From Prevotella sp. (GTDB lineage Bacteria > Bacteroidota > Bacteroidia > Bacteroidales > Bacteroidaceae): a stretch of 55,519 nt of DNA. Below are positions 17,524-24,654 of the stretch, in pieces. The translations under genes were made by a program, and so were the position numbers. Position 1 is the first letter of the stretch; every line of letters begins with the position of its first letter. A model generated the notes under the pieces. It was not told the DNA's origin and ran no database searches. It saw only the letters and a list, made by a program, of their open reading frames with translations. The DNA lies in NCBI GenBank assembly GCA_017941345.1, contig JAGAWQ010000086.1:1-55519 (forward strand). The letters run 5' to 3'.

Positions 17524-17558
17524 ATAATTGATAATTGACAATTGATAATTGACAATTA
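17524..17558. repeat. Heptamer array between clpX and recQ (ATAATTG/ACAATTG type)
   Basis: ATAATTG, ATAATTG, ACAATTG, ATAATTG, ACAATTA in exact 7-nt phase. The last unit contains the clpX stop codon (17556-17558). The array fills nearly the whole 41-nt clpX-recQ spacer. Confidence 0.9.
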
Positions 17559-18770
17559 CTGAATGTGTGACTTGTCAAGTTGTTTCTGCGCATAATCGAC
17601 AGTCACTTCAAAGGATTTTGTTCGTTTAGAGGGTATTTCAAACATCGCATCCATCATGATATTCTCCACGATGGAGCGCAGTCCGCGAGCTCCCAGTTTG
17701 TATTCCACCGCCTTGTCGACGATAAGCGCCAGCGCATCAGGCGCGAAAGTCAGCTTGATGCCATCCATCTGAAACAGTTTCTCGTACTGCTTGACGATAG
17801 CGTTCTTGGGTTCTGTCAATATTCTTGTCAACGCCTCACGGTCGAGCGGATTCAGATAGGTCAGCACGGGCAGACGACCGATAATCTCAGGAATCAGACC
17901 GAATGACTTCAAGTCTTGTGGCAGGATATACTGCATCAGGTCGTTCTTGTCAATTTTCCGCACATTCTGCACTGAGTTGTAGCCCACCACATGGGTGTTC
18001 AGACGCTGGGCTATCTTACGCTCTATACCGTCGAAGGCACCACCACATATAAATAAGATGTTATGCGTGTCTACGTGGATATATTCCTGGTCGGGGTGCT
18101 TACGGCCACCCTGTGGCGGCACGTTGACGATGGTACCCTCCAGCAGTTTCAGCAGACCCTGCTGTACGCCCTCGCCGCTCACATCGCGTGTGATGCTGGG
18201 GTTGTCCGACTTACGCGCTATCTTGTCTATCTCGTCGATGAATACGATGCCGCGCTGGGCTGCTTCGACGTTATAATCGGCCACCTGAAGCAGACGCGAC
18301 AGAATGCTCTCCACGTCCTCGCCCACATAGCCGGCCTCTGTAAACACGGTGGCGTCGACAATGGTGAACGGCACATCCAGCATCTTGGCGATGGTACGCG
18401 CCAACAGTGTCTTTCCCGTACCCGTTGAGCCCACCAGGATGATGTTCGACTTCTCAATCTCCACCCCATTATCGTCAGCAGGCTGTTTCAGACGCTTATA
18501 GTGGTTATAGACGGCTACAGCCAGGTAGCGCTTGGCCTCGTCCTGTCCAATCACATACTGGTCCAGGTGTGCTTTGATATCCTTGGGCTTAGGGACGTTC
18601 CTCAAGCTCCATCTCGAAGATGTCGGCTTGGCTTCAGGACCGAAGCCATGGGCTGTGGCCACCTGATAAGCCTGTACGGCACAGTCCTCACAGATGCAAC
18701 CATTGGCACCTGTTATCAGAAGCTTCACCTCACGCTCCGAACGTCCGCAGAAATTACATTGTTTCTTCAT
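17556..18770 (-). CDS. clpX: ClpXP protease ATPase subunit ClpX
   Basis: 404 aa. The N-terminal C4 zinc-binding domain (CNFCGRSE...CICEDC, residues about 5-35) is followed by an AAA+ module with Walker A GSTGTGKT, Walker B FIDEIDK, sensor/arginine-finger region and the family loop [12 protein letters not shown]. It unfolds tagged substrates and feeds them to ClpP in the cytoplasm. The ATG overlaps the clpP stop (ATGA), showing translational coupling. Confidence 0.97.
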   Translation of the reverse strand: MKKQCNFCGRSEREVKLLITGANGCICEDCAVQAYQVATAHGFGPEAKPTSSRWSLRNVPKPKDIKAHLDQYVIGQDEAKRYLAVAVYNHYKRLKQPADDNGVEIEKSNIILVGSTGTGKTLLARTIAKMLDVPFTIVDATVFTEAGYVGEDVESILSRLLQVADYNVEAAQRGIVFIDEIDKIARKSDNPSITRDVSGEGVQQGLLKLLEGTIVNVPPQGGRKHPDQEYIHVDTHNILFICGGAFDGIERKIAQRLNTHVVGYNSVQNVRKIDKNDLMQYILPQDLKSFGLIPEIIGRLPVLTYLNPLDREALTRILTEPKNAIVKQYEKLFQMDGIKLTFAPDALALIVDKAVEYKLGARGLRSIVENIMMDAMFEIPSKRTKSFEVTVDYAQKQLDKSHIQ

Positions 18771-19435
18771 GCCTTCCTTGCCAATACCTGATCAATCATA
18801 CCATACTCCTTAGCCTCCTCAGCCGTCATCCAGTAGTTGCGGTCCGAGTCGTTCCACACCTTATCATATGGCGTATGCGAATGCTCTGAGATAATGGTAT
18901 ACAGCTCTTTCTTGAATTTCATAATCTCCTTGGCCTCTATCTCGATATCGGAAGCCTGTCCCTGAACACCACCTAAGGGCTGGTGAATCATCACACGACT
19001 GTGGGGCAGTGCGGAGCGCTTGCCCTCCTTGCCGGCTACGAGCAGCACGGCGGCCATCGAGGCAGCCATACCTGTACAGATGGTAGCCACATCGCTGGAG
19101 ATAAACTGCATGGTGTCGTAGATACCCAGTCCTGCCGTCACACTTCCGCCAGGTGAGTTCAGATAGATGGAGATGTCTTTGCCGGAATCGACAGAGTCCA
19201 GATACAGCAACTGGGCCTGCAGCGTATTGGCGGTATAGTCGTCAATCTGCGTACCGAGGAAGATGATGCGGTCCATCATCAGACGCGAAAAAACATCCAT
19301 CTGCGTCACGTTCAGCTGACGCTCCTCCAGGATGTAGGGGTTTAAATACTGAGCCTGTGCACTCATCACTTCGTCGAGCACGAGACCGTTAATACCTAAA
19401 TGCTTGGTAGCATATTTTCTAAAATCGTTGTTCAT
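18767..19435 (-). CDS. clpP: ATP-dependent Clp protease proteolytic subunit
   Basis: 222 aa. The catalytic Ser lies in [14 protein letters not shown] and the His in [13 protein letters not shown]. The Asp follows near [12 protein letters not shown]. ClpP forms the tetradecameric peptidase chamber partnered by ClpX. It overlaps clpX by 4 nt. A TAATTTTG-like -7 box (19457-19464, minus strand) lies about 22 nt upstream, suggesting clpPX can be transcribed separately from tig. Confidence 0.97.
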   Translation of the reverse strand: MNNDFRKYATKHLGINGLVLDEVMSAQAQYLNPYILEERQLNVTQMDVFSRLMMDRIIFLGTQIDDYTANTLQAQLLYLDSVDSGKDISIYLNSPGGSVTAGLGIYDTMQFISSDVATICTGMAASMAAVLLVAGKEGKRSALPHSRVMIHQPLGGVQGQASDIEIEAKEIMKFKKELYTIISEHSHTPYDKVWNDSDRNYWMTAEEAKEYGMIDQVLARKA

Positions 19436-19456
19436 ATTCGTTTTCTAAGCAAGAAG

Positions 19457-19464
19457 CAAAATTA
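19457..19464 (-). promoter_or_regulatory. Possible -7 box for clpPX
   Basis: TAATTTTG on the minus strand fits TAnnTTTG. The -33 position falls in the tig terminator hairpin and has no TTG, so this is tentative. Confidence 0.4.
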
Positions 19465-19466
19465 CA

Positions 19467-19507
19467 CAAAAAAAGTCGGAACGCCATACATTCCGACTAT
19501 TTTTTTG
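19467..19507. terminator. Intrinsic terminator after tig
   Basis: AGTCGGAA (19474-19481) and TTCCGACT (19491-19498) form an 8-bp stem, flanked by an A-run on the left and a T-run on the right. It serves minus-strand tig transcripts and could work both ways. Confidence 0.85.
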
Positions 19508-19530
19508 GTTAAAGAATTATAATTTGGGGG

Positions 19531-20871
19531 TTATGCCTCTAACATCTTACGGAAATCCTCCAGCGTGATGTCCTTCTCGTCGAGTTTCACCACACCCTTC
19601 AGGGCTGCTGTCAGCTTCACGTCAACGGCACGGTCAACGAGTCCGTCAACGTTCTCGCGCTTCTTCAGCATCTCTGAAGCATAGTTCTCCAGATACTCGT
19701 CGGGAATGTTCGACATGCCATACTGGGCAAACTGGGCACGAGCGGCCTCTTTGGCAACGGCCTTCAGGTCGTCGTCTTCTATCTTGATGCCCTGAGCGGC
19801 AACCAGCTGTTCCTTGATGAGGTGCCAGCCCAGCTCCTTGATGCTGGCGTCGAAGTTCTTCTCCACGAAGTCGGCACCCTTGTCCTTGTTGTTGTTCAGC
19901 ATCACGCGCTTCAGGATAGCCTCGGGGAACTCCAGTTTGCCTACCTTCTTCACCATGTGCTCACGGACATCGAGCAGGAACTTATAGTCTGCATCAGCCT
20001 TGAACTGCTGGCTAATCTGGTCAGCAATCTTCTGGCGGAACTCCTTCTCGTCCTTTACATTACCCTCACCGAACACCTGGTCGAAGAGTGTCTGGTTCAC
20101 CTCAGCCTTGACGAAGCGGCTGATTTCAGTAATCTGGAACGTGAAGTCACCCTCGTGGTCCTTCACCTCTTCCTTCTGAATCTTCATCAGCGAGCTAACC
20201 TCTACGTCGCTCTCGGGATAGGCCTTGCGGGGGTTCCAGGTGATGATGTCGCCCAGCTTGCAGCCATCAAACAGCTTCTTCTGGTCGTCCACCTTGATAT
20301 ACTGGGGCATCAGCACGGCGTCAGCCACCTCGATAGTTCCGTCAATCTCGCGCAGGTCGCCTTTCAGCATGTCGCGCTGCTCGGCATCGTACTGCTCCAC
20401 CTTCTCATACTGACCACCACGGCTCTGGTACATCTCGACCTGCTGGTCAATCAGCTTGTCGTCCACAGTGATGTTATAGAAGGGCACCTTGTCCTTACCG
20501 CTCAGCTTAGCCTCGAAGGCGGGAGCTACAGCGATGTCGAACTTGAAGATCAGGGGCTTGTCGCTCTCAAAGTCGAGCTGTTCCTGCTGCTCACTGGGCA
20601 GAGGTTCGCCCAGCATCTGGATGTTGTTCTCACGAACATACTCGTACAGCTTCTCGCCCAGCAGCTTGTTCACGGCATCCACCTTGACGGATGGACCGAA
20701 CTGACGCTTGATCATAGCCATAGGAGCCTGACCAGGACGGAAACCGGGAATATTAGCACGTTTACGATAGTCTTTCAGGGTCTTGTCAACCTCGGGCTGA
20801 TAGTCAGCCGTCTCCAGCGTAATGGTCATCAGACCATTGATTTTGTCGGGAGCTTCAAATGAAATATTCAT
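19531..20871 (-). CDS. tig: Trigger factor (ribosome-associated chaperone)
   Basis: 446 aa, close to the usual length. The N-terminal ribosome-binding domain (about 1-140) contains the GFRPGQAPMAMIKRQFG signature. The PPIase region (about 150-240) is divergent, and the C-terminal helical chaperone arms follow (about 260-446). It captures nascent chains at the ribosome exit tunnel. It has its own consensus promoter and is transcribed toward clpPX, a conserved neighbourhood for tig. Confidence 0.93.
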   Translation of the reverse strand: MNISFEAPDKINGLMTITLETADYQPEVDKTLKDYRKRANIPGFRPGQAPMAMIKRQFGPSVKVDAVNKLLGEKLYEYVRENNIQMLGEPLPSEQQEQLDFESDKPLIFKFDIAVAPAFEAKLSGKDKVPFYNITVDDKLIDQQVEMYQSRGGQYEKVEQYDAEQRDMLKGDLREIDGTIEVADAVLMPQYIKVDDQKKLFDGCKLGDIITWNPRKAYPESDVEVSSLMKIQKEEVKDHEGDFTFQITEISRFVKAEVNQTLFDQVFGEGNVKDEKEFRQKIADQISQQFKADADYKFLLDVREHMVKKVGKLEFPEAILKRVMLNNNKDKGADFVEKNFDASIKELGWHLIKEQLVAAQGIKIEDDDLKAVAKEAARAQFAQYGMSNIPDEYLENYASEMLKKRENVDGLVDRAVDVKLTAALKGVVKLDEKDITLEDFRKMLEA

Positions 20872-20915
20872 CTCTTATATACCTTATTTATATTATATAT
20901 TCGCGTTAGAGCGTG

Positions 20916-20946
20916 CAAAGGTACGAATAATTCGGCGAAAAACCAA
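20916..20946 (-). promoter_or_regulatory. Promoter of tig
   Basis: On the minus strand, TTG (20944-20946), a 20-bp spacer and TACCTTTG (20916-20923) are a full -33/-7 match, 45 nt before the tig ATG. Confidence 0.8.
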
Positions 20947-20974
20947 CTTTTTCACAACTTTTTTTAAAAGGGGG

Positions 20975-21781
20975 CTATTCCTCTTCCTCACGGTGACGCT
21001 GTTCCTCGATGGCTGAGAAGTCTTTCTGCCGCAGCACAAACGACTCGGTGAGGTAGTTCTTACGCACAACGGAATTGGCTGCCAGCTCCTCGGGGGTGCC
21101 ATGAAACAGGATGCGACCCTCGAACAACAGATAGGCACGGTCGGTGATACAGAGCGTGTCCTCTACATTATGGTCGGTAATCAGGATACCGATGTTCTTG
21201 TCTTTCAGCTTCCACACGATATACTGGATATCCTCCACCGCAATGGGGTCCACACCCGCAAACGGCTCATCGAGCATAATGAACTTCGGTTCGATGGCCA
21301 GACAGCGTGCTATCTCCGTACGACGGCGCTCACCACCCGACAGCTGGTCACCCTTGTTCCTACGTACCTTCTGCAAGCGGAACTCGTTAATCAGACTCTC
21401 CAGCTTCTCCAACTGGTATTCACGGGGCCTTCCCGTCATCTCCAGCACAGAGAGGATGTTGTCCTCCACCGACATCTTACGGAACACCGAGGCCTCCTGA
21501 GCCAGATAGCCGATACCCGAACGGGCACGCCGGTACACCGGATAGGTGGTCACCTCCTCGTCGCCCAAAAAGATATGTCCGCTGTTGGGCACAATCAGTC
21601 CCGTCGTCATATAGAACGAGGTCGTCTTGCCCGCTCCGTTAGGGCCCAGCAGTCCTACTATCTCGCCTTGCTTCACGTCGAAACTCACGTCGTTCACCAC
21701 CGTACGCTTGCCGTACCGCTTGACGAGTCCCTCCGTGCGCAGCACCATTCGCTCTTGCATATTATTCGTTTCGTCCATCAT
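20975..21781 (-). CDS. lptB: LPS export ABC transporter ATP-binding protein
   Basis: About 268 aa from ATG 21781. Walker A is GPNGAGKT, the Q-loop region is [10 protein letters not shown], the signature is LSGGERRR, Walker B is [13 protein letters not shown] and the H-loop is ITDH, all typical of LptB, which powers LPS extraction by LptFG. The longer reading frame starts with a TTG that is the -33 box itself, so the start must lie downstream. ATGs at 21781/21778 would leave almost no leader. ATG 21760 or 21748 ([13 protein letters not shown]) gives a more usual leader and matches family N-termini better. LptFG and LptC are not in this window. Confidence 0.93.
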   Translation of the reverse strand: MMDETNNMQERMVLRTEGLVKRYGKRTVVNDVSFDVKQGEIVGLLGPNGAGKTTSFYMTTGLIVPNSGHIFLGDEEVTTYPVYRRARSGIGYLAQEASVFRKMSVEDNILSVLEMTGRPREYQLEKLESLINEFRLQKVRRNKGDQLSGGERRRTEIARCLAIEPKFIMLDEPFAGVDPIAVEDIQYIVWKLKDKNIGILITDHNVEDTLCITDRAYLLFEGRILFHGTPEELAANSVVRKNYLTESFVLRQKDFSAIEEQRHREEEE

Positions 21782-21786
21782 GACTG

Positions 21787-21817
21787 CAAAGGTACGAATA
21801 AGTGAGCAAAATGCCAA
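21787..21817 (-). promoter_or_regulatory. Promoter of lptB
   Basis: On the minus strand, TTG (21815-21817), a 20-bp spacer and TACCTTTG (21787-21794). The predicted transcription start falls at about 21780-21784, within a few bases of the ATG pair at 21781/21778. The mRNA is therefore either leaderless or translated from a later ATG. Confidence 0.8.
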
Positions 21818-21856
21818 ATTTTCTGCGATTTATTATGTTTTTCACACATTTATCAC

Positions 21857-21864
21857 TATCTTTG
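21857..21864 (+). promoter_or_regulatory. -7 box for the HU-like gene
   Basis: TATCTTTG, 25 nt before ATG 21890. The -33 region is degenerate (no exact TTG at 19-21 bp). It is divergent from the lptB promoter. Confidence 0.6.
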
Positions 21865-21889
21865 CAAAAGAATCAAAACAATAAAGATT

Positions 21890-22513
21890 ATGCCTAAAAA
21901 GAAAGGTGGACTGCCATTCGAGGTGTTTCCCACACCAGCCAAGAGTAAAGACGGGAAGAACATCATGTATGCGAAAGTGGCTGGTGGACGAAAAATGACG
22001 ATGGAAGAGATAGACAAGTTTTGCAGCCGGGGAGGCTACGGCATGCGTGAAGGCGAACTGTCGAGGGCCTTCAGCGTGTTTATGAGTGCAGCGGCAGAGA
22101 TGATGTCAATGGGCTATCGGATTGACACCACCATAGGCTCGTTCGCTCCCAAACTCGCCTTGAAGCGTGAGATTACGGATGCCGACGAGGTCAGGAACAG
22201 CGACGTGAGGATTGACGGGGTAGACTATAATCCGGGAAAGAAATGGAGTGTGGCTATCAACCATTGGCTTGACGACGGGTTTCGCAAGGTCGACACGCCT
22301 GATGTCCAGAAAATCATGGCTGACCAGTCAGGACTTGAGAAGGTTCTCGCCAAGTGTCTGAAGCAGGGCTTCGTCACCGTGAGCCAATTTGCTTTTCATG
22401 CCAACCTGACGGAGTATTCTGCCAGAAAACAACTGAACGCATGGACGAAGGGCGAGAATCCGAAACTGATGAAAAGCAGGATGGGACAACAACATATATA
22501 CACAGAAATCTGA
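21890..22513 (+). CDS. HU-HIG family DNA-binding protein (HU domain fused to a helix-turn-helix)
   Basis: 207 aa. Residues about 1-125 resemble the divergent Bacteroidetes HU-like domain (MTMEEIDKFCSRGGYGMREGELSRAF...GYRIDTTIGSFAPKLALK). About 130-207 form a helical region with a probable winged helix-turn-helix (LKQGFVTVSQFAFHANLTEYSARKQLNAW). This fits the HU-HIG group, in which an HU fold is joined to a wHTH, Ig or Gly-rich module. A nucleoid-associated or regulatory role is inferred from family; no specific target is known. It is monocistronic and divergent from lptB. Confidence 0.7.
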   Translation: MPKKKGGLPFEVFPTPAKSKDGKNIMYAKVAGGRKMTMEEIDKFCSRGGYGMREGELSRAFSVFMSAAAEMMSMGYRIDTTIGSFAPKLALKREITDADEVRNSDVRIDGVDYNPGKKWSVAINHWLDDGFRKVDTPDVQKIMADQSGLEKVLAKCLKQGFVTVSQFAFHANLTEYSARKQLNAWTKGENPKLMKSRMGQQHIYTEI

Positions 22514-22579
22514 AAAAACATAGATATGCCTTCCACAAGTTGTCCAAACGTCATCTTCCACTCAAAGAGATTATTCCTA

Positions 22580-22857
22580 ATGGAGTACGGGAATAGAGAT
22601 CATGTTGACAAACAATCGTGGCGAGACGTTAGTATCTACAACTTCAGATTGCTTATCTTCCCGTGAACGAGCAGAAGGAGGTGCTGAACATCAAGAAGTC
22701 TGACCTGAACGAGAGGAACGAACTGGTGCTCGATCCCGATATCATCAGGCAGTTCCGACTGAAAGAATGGCCTAACAGCAGAACGGGAGATTACGCTTTT
22801 GGGGACAGTGGTGATTTCCGTGATACCAAACTCACGGACGACGGCAAGGTGCACTGA
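22580..22857 (+). pseudogene. Possible frameshifted small gene
   Basis: An ATG frame at 22580 gives 28 residues (ending YNFRLLIFP) and stops at 22664-22666. A different frame then continues from GTG 22663 for 64 residues (NEQKEVLNIKKSDLNERNEL...DDGKVH) with protein-like composition. The simplest reading is one gene of about 90 residues broken by a frameshift, or a short GTG-started gene preceded by unrelated sequence. I recognise no family. The rest of 22514-22946 holds no other gene I can support; a T-run without a clear stem lies at 22866-22876. Confidence 0.3.
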
Positions 22858-22895
22858 GACAGACGGTTTTTTTTTCTTGGGGAAATCGTGCGCGG

Positions 22896-22918
22896 TATCG
22901 GAAAAAGTTGTATCTTTG
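22896..22918 (+). promoter_or_regulatory. -7 box with upstream TATCGGAA half-site (AraC operon)
   Basis: TATCTTTG (22911-22918) lies 28 nt before ATG 22947. Just upstream, TATCGGAA (22896-22903) matches the right half of the palindrome in front of the metallophosphoesterase gene (24590-24597), at nearly the same distance from the -7 box. The -33 is weak (GTG). Confidence 0.5.
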
Positions 22919-22946
22919 CAGCGTCAAACATTAAAACGCTGAAAAT

Positions 22947-23171
22947 ATGGAAGCAACGACGACGAAAAGAAAGCCCACAAGAAGAAGCAAAGACGGATGG
23001 GTGAGAGACATCACGCTGGTGACTCCCACGGTGACGAAATCGATGGAAGAAGCGTGGAAGGCCAACATCAGGGCCAACTCCCAGAAGCCTGCCGTGAGCA
23101 AGACCATGCAGTTTGCAAGACAAAACAAAGGGGCCATCGTTGTAAAAGACCCCACATTCCTCTTGTTCTGA
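22947..23171 (+). CDS. Small basic protein of unknown function
   Basis: 74 aa. The N-terminal 20 residues are strongly basic (TTKRKPTRRSKDGW), followed by VRDITLVTPTVTKSMEEAWKAN and a hydrophobic end (DPTFLLF). There is no signal peptide or membrane segment. I do not recognise the family. It is supported by a -7 promoter box, by an intact ATG-to-TGA frame and by tight spacing, since the next gene begins 3 nt after its stop. Position suggests it acts with the two AraC-type genes that follow, perhaps as a DNA-binding partner or leader protein; that is inference only. Confidence 0.55.
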   Translation: MEATTTKRKPTRRSKDGWVRDITLVTPTVTKSMEEAWKANIRANSQKPAVSKTMQFARQNKGAIVVKDPTFLLF

Positions 23172-23174
23172 GCC

Positions 23175-23483
23175 ATGCGATACTTGTTCGACACCAACCA
23201 CGAGACGCTGGCCCGTCTGCTCGGCACCAACTATCAGTACGTGTATGCCGCCCTGCGCGAGTGTGCCGACACCACGCCCGCCGACTACCTCAACCGTCTG
23301 CGCATTCAGTATGCAGCCCAATTGTTGGAAAAGTCCGACGACCCGATAGGACTCATCATCGAGCAGAGCGGGTTTACTAACCGCACCACTTTTGCCCGTC
23401 TCTTTGCCGCCTACTACTCAATGACACCATCGGAGTACCGTAAAATAGCACATAAACAGTCATGTTCCAGTTTGCCATCATAG
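23175..23483 (+). CDS. Stand-alone AraC-type helix-turn-helix protein
   Basis: 102 aa, consisting almost only of an AraC DNA-binding domain. Its first HTH is LARLLGTNYQYVYAALRECADTTP and its second is PIGLIIEQSGFTNRTTFARLFAAYYSMTPSEYR, joined by the usual long helix (LNRLRIQYAAQLL). There is no sensor or dimerisation domain. It overlaps the start of the membrane-anchored AraC gene by 22 bp in a different frame. It could be a genuine small regulator working with its neighbours, or the surviving 3' end of a second membrane AraC regulator whose N-terminal part was lost; the HTHs of the two proteins are related. Confidence 0.6.
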   Translation: MRYLFDTNHETLARLLGTNYQYVYAALRECADTTPADYLNRLRIQYAAQLLEKSDDPIGLIIEQSGFTNRTTFARLFAAYYSMTPSEYRKIAHKQSCSSLPS

Positions 23484-24535
23484 CCACCACTATTGAGTTG
23501 ACGCTCTGTCTGGCTTGTAGTATTCTCCTATGGAGTCGTCGCAAGCAGACTGGCGACAATTCGCGCATAGTGCTTTCTGCTGTGTGCTTCACATGTGTCA
23601 TTTGGTCTGTTGGTAAGTATTTCGAGTACATCGGACATCCTGATAAGAACATATACACTGAAATTTTGTCACCGGAACATTGTTTTACGGGCTTACTGTG
23701 TTTGATACTCTATTTCTTCTACCCTGTTATCATTCTGCGACCGAAATGGTTTACTTGGCGGCGCGTACTGCTATTCATTCTGCCATGGCTACTATTGTCA
23801 TTGCCCTATATGATGCAGATGCCGTTCCGCTCACTTGCCAATGCAGGCGATGTTCTGACCTACGTGACAGAGTTCAATGTATGGTGGCGTTTACTGACCG
23901 TCGGTATCATTATTGGTTATATGGTGCTTCTGCAGATGCTCCCTTACAACTGGCGGGAGTCCAGTGCCGACAATCAGTGGGTGAGACGCTACGTTTGGGC
24001 GATAGCAGTGATGGCGGTCCTCTACTTCGGATATCAGTTGACGCTGTGGATGCCTATCCACATGGCTCATCAGGTCTATGTCGGTTTGTTCTTTGTCTAT
24101 TACACACACTTTGAACTGGAAGTCAGGCTATTGCCAGTTAGTGATAAGAAATTGGAGGAAAAGTATGAGGACTTACCTCCTTCACAAGTCGCTTCTTCTA
24201 CCTCAGCCAACAACCTGTGGCATCGCATCGTACAAGAGGTTGATAGGAAGGAAACGTGGAAGAACCCCGACTTGACTGTCACCATGCTGGCACAGATAGT
24301 GGGAAGCAACAAGACTTATGTACATAGGGCTTTTGCAGAAAATGCCGACTCGACCTATAATGACTATATCAACCGTCGCCGGGTGGAGTTCATTGCAGCT
24401 GAACTCCGTAAAAAGCCCAACCAGAATTTAGAGGATTTGTTTTATCGGGCAGGCTATCGTTCACGCACCACTGCGGGACGAAATTTCAAGGACATCATGG
24501 GTGTAACACCCTCCGACTATGCCGCCTCACTATAG
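23462..24535 (+). CDS. Membrane-anchored AraC-family transcriptional regulator
   Basis: 357 aa. Residues about 1-225 contain seven probable transmembrane helices (FAIIATTIELTLCLACSILLW, VLSAVCFTCVIWSVGKYF, FTGLLCLILYFFYPVIIL, VLLFILPWLLLSLPYMM, WRLLTVGIIIGYMVLLQML, WAIAVMAVLYFGYQLTLW and VYVGLFFVYYTHFELEV). A linker leads to an AraC DNA-binding domain (about 255-357: VTMLAQIVGSNKTYVHRAFAENADS ... DLFYRAGYRSRTTAGRNFKDIMGVTPSDY). Such regulators sense membrane or envelope state and bind DNA from the inner membrane; the signal is unknown. The next operon (24655) carries a perfect palindrome in its promoter and is the obvious candidate target. Confidence 0.85.
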   Translation: MFQFAIIATTIELTLCLACSILLWSRRKQTGDNSRIVLSAVCFTCVIWSVGKYFEYIGHPDKNIYTEILSPEHCFTGLLCLILYFFYPVIILRPKWFTWRRVLLFILPWLLLSLPYMMQMPFRSLANAGDVLTYVTEFNVWWRLLTVGIIIGYMVLLQMLPYNWRESSADNQWVRRYVWAIAVMAVLYFGYQLTLWMPIHMAHQVYVGLFFVYYTHFELEVRLLPVSDKKLEEKYEDLPPSQVASSTSANNLWHRIVQEVDRKETWKNPDLTVTMLAQIVGSNKTYVHRAFAENADSTYNDYINRRRVEFIAAELRKKPNQNLEDLFYRAGYRSRTTAGRNFKDIMGVTPSDYAASL

Positions 24536-24571
24536 TTAAAAGCAACTTTTTCCTTTTTGCACCATACATTT

Positions 24572-24597
24572 TTCCGATATGAACTGCCATATCGGAA
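24572..24597 (+). promoter_or_regulatory. Perfect 10-bp palindrome (candidate operator)
   Basis: TTCCGATATG (24572-24581), a 6-nt spacer and CATATCGGAA (24588-24597) are perfect inverted halves. The palindrome overlaps the expected -33 region and ends 9 bp before the -7 box TAACTTTG (24607-24614). It looks like an operator rather than a terminator because no U-run follows. Confidence 0.6.
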
Positions 24598-24606
24598 TGT
24601 TTGTCA

Positions 24607-24614
24607 TAACTTTG
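24607..24614 (+). promoter_or_regulatory. -7 box of the metallophosphoesterase operon
   Basis: TAACTTTG fits TAnnTTTG and lies 40 nt before ATG 24655. There is no TTG at 19-21 bp, where the palindrome sits, consistent with a promoter that needs an activator. Confidence 0.6.
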
Positions 24615-24654
24615 CGCACATGTTATTTATGAACAAACCAAAAAGACAAACGAA

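Noticed and set aside
15331-17541. RecQ start at 17541
   Set aside because: It begins at TTG inside the ATAATTG heptamer array; ATG 17514 gives the family-like N-terminus.
19822-20862. Long plus-strand frame (346 codons) opposite tig
   Set aside because: It is the antisense of a well-supported trigger factor gene; Leu/Val-rich composition without family motifs is what an antisense shadow gives.
22514-22946. Riboswitch or small RNA in the 433-nt gap after the HU-like gene
   Set aside because: No conserved riboswitch motif or clear hairpin-plus-U-run could be seen; only a possible broken small gene is recorded.
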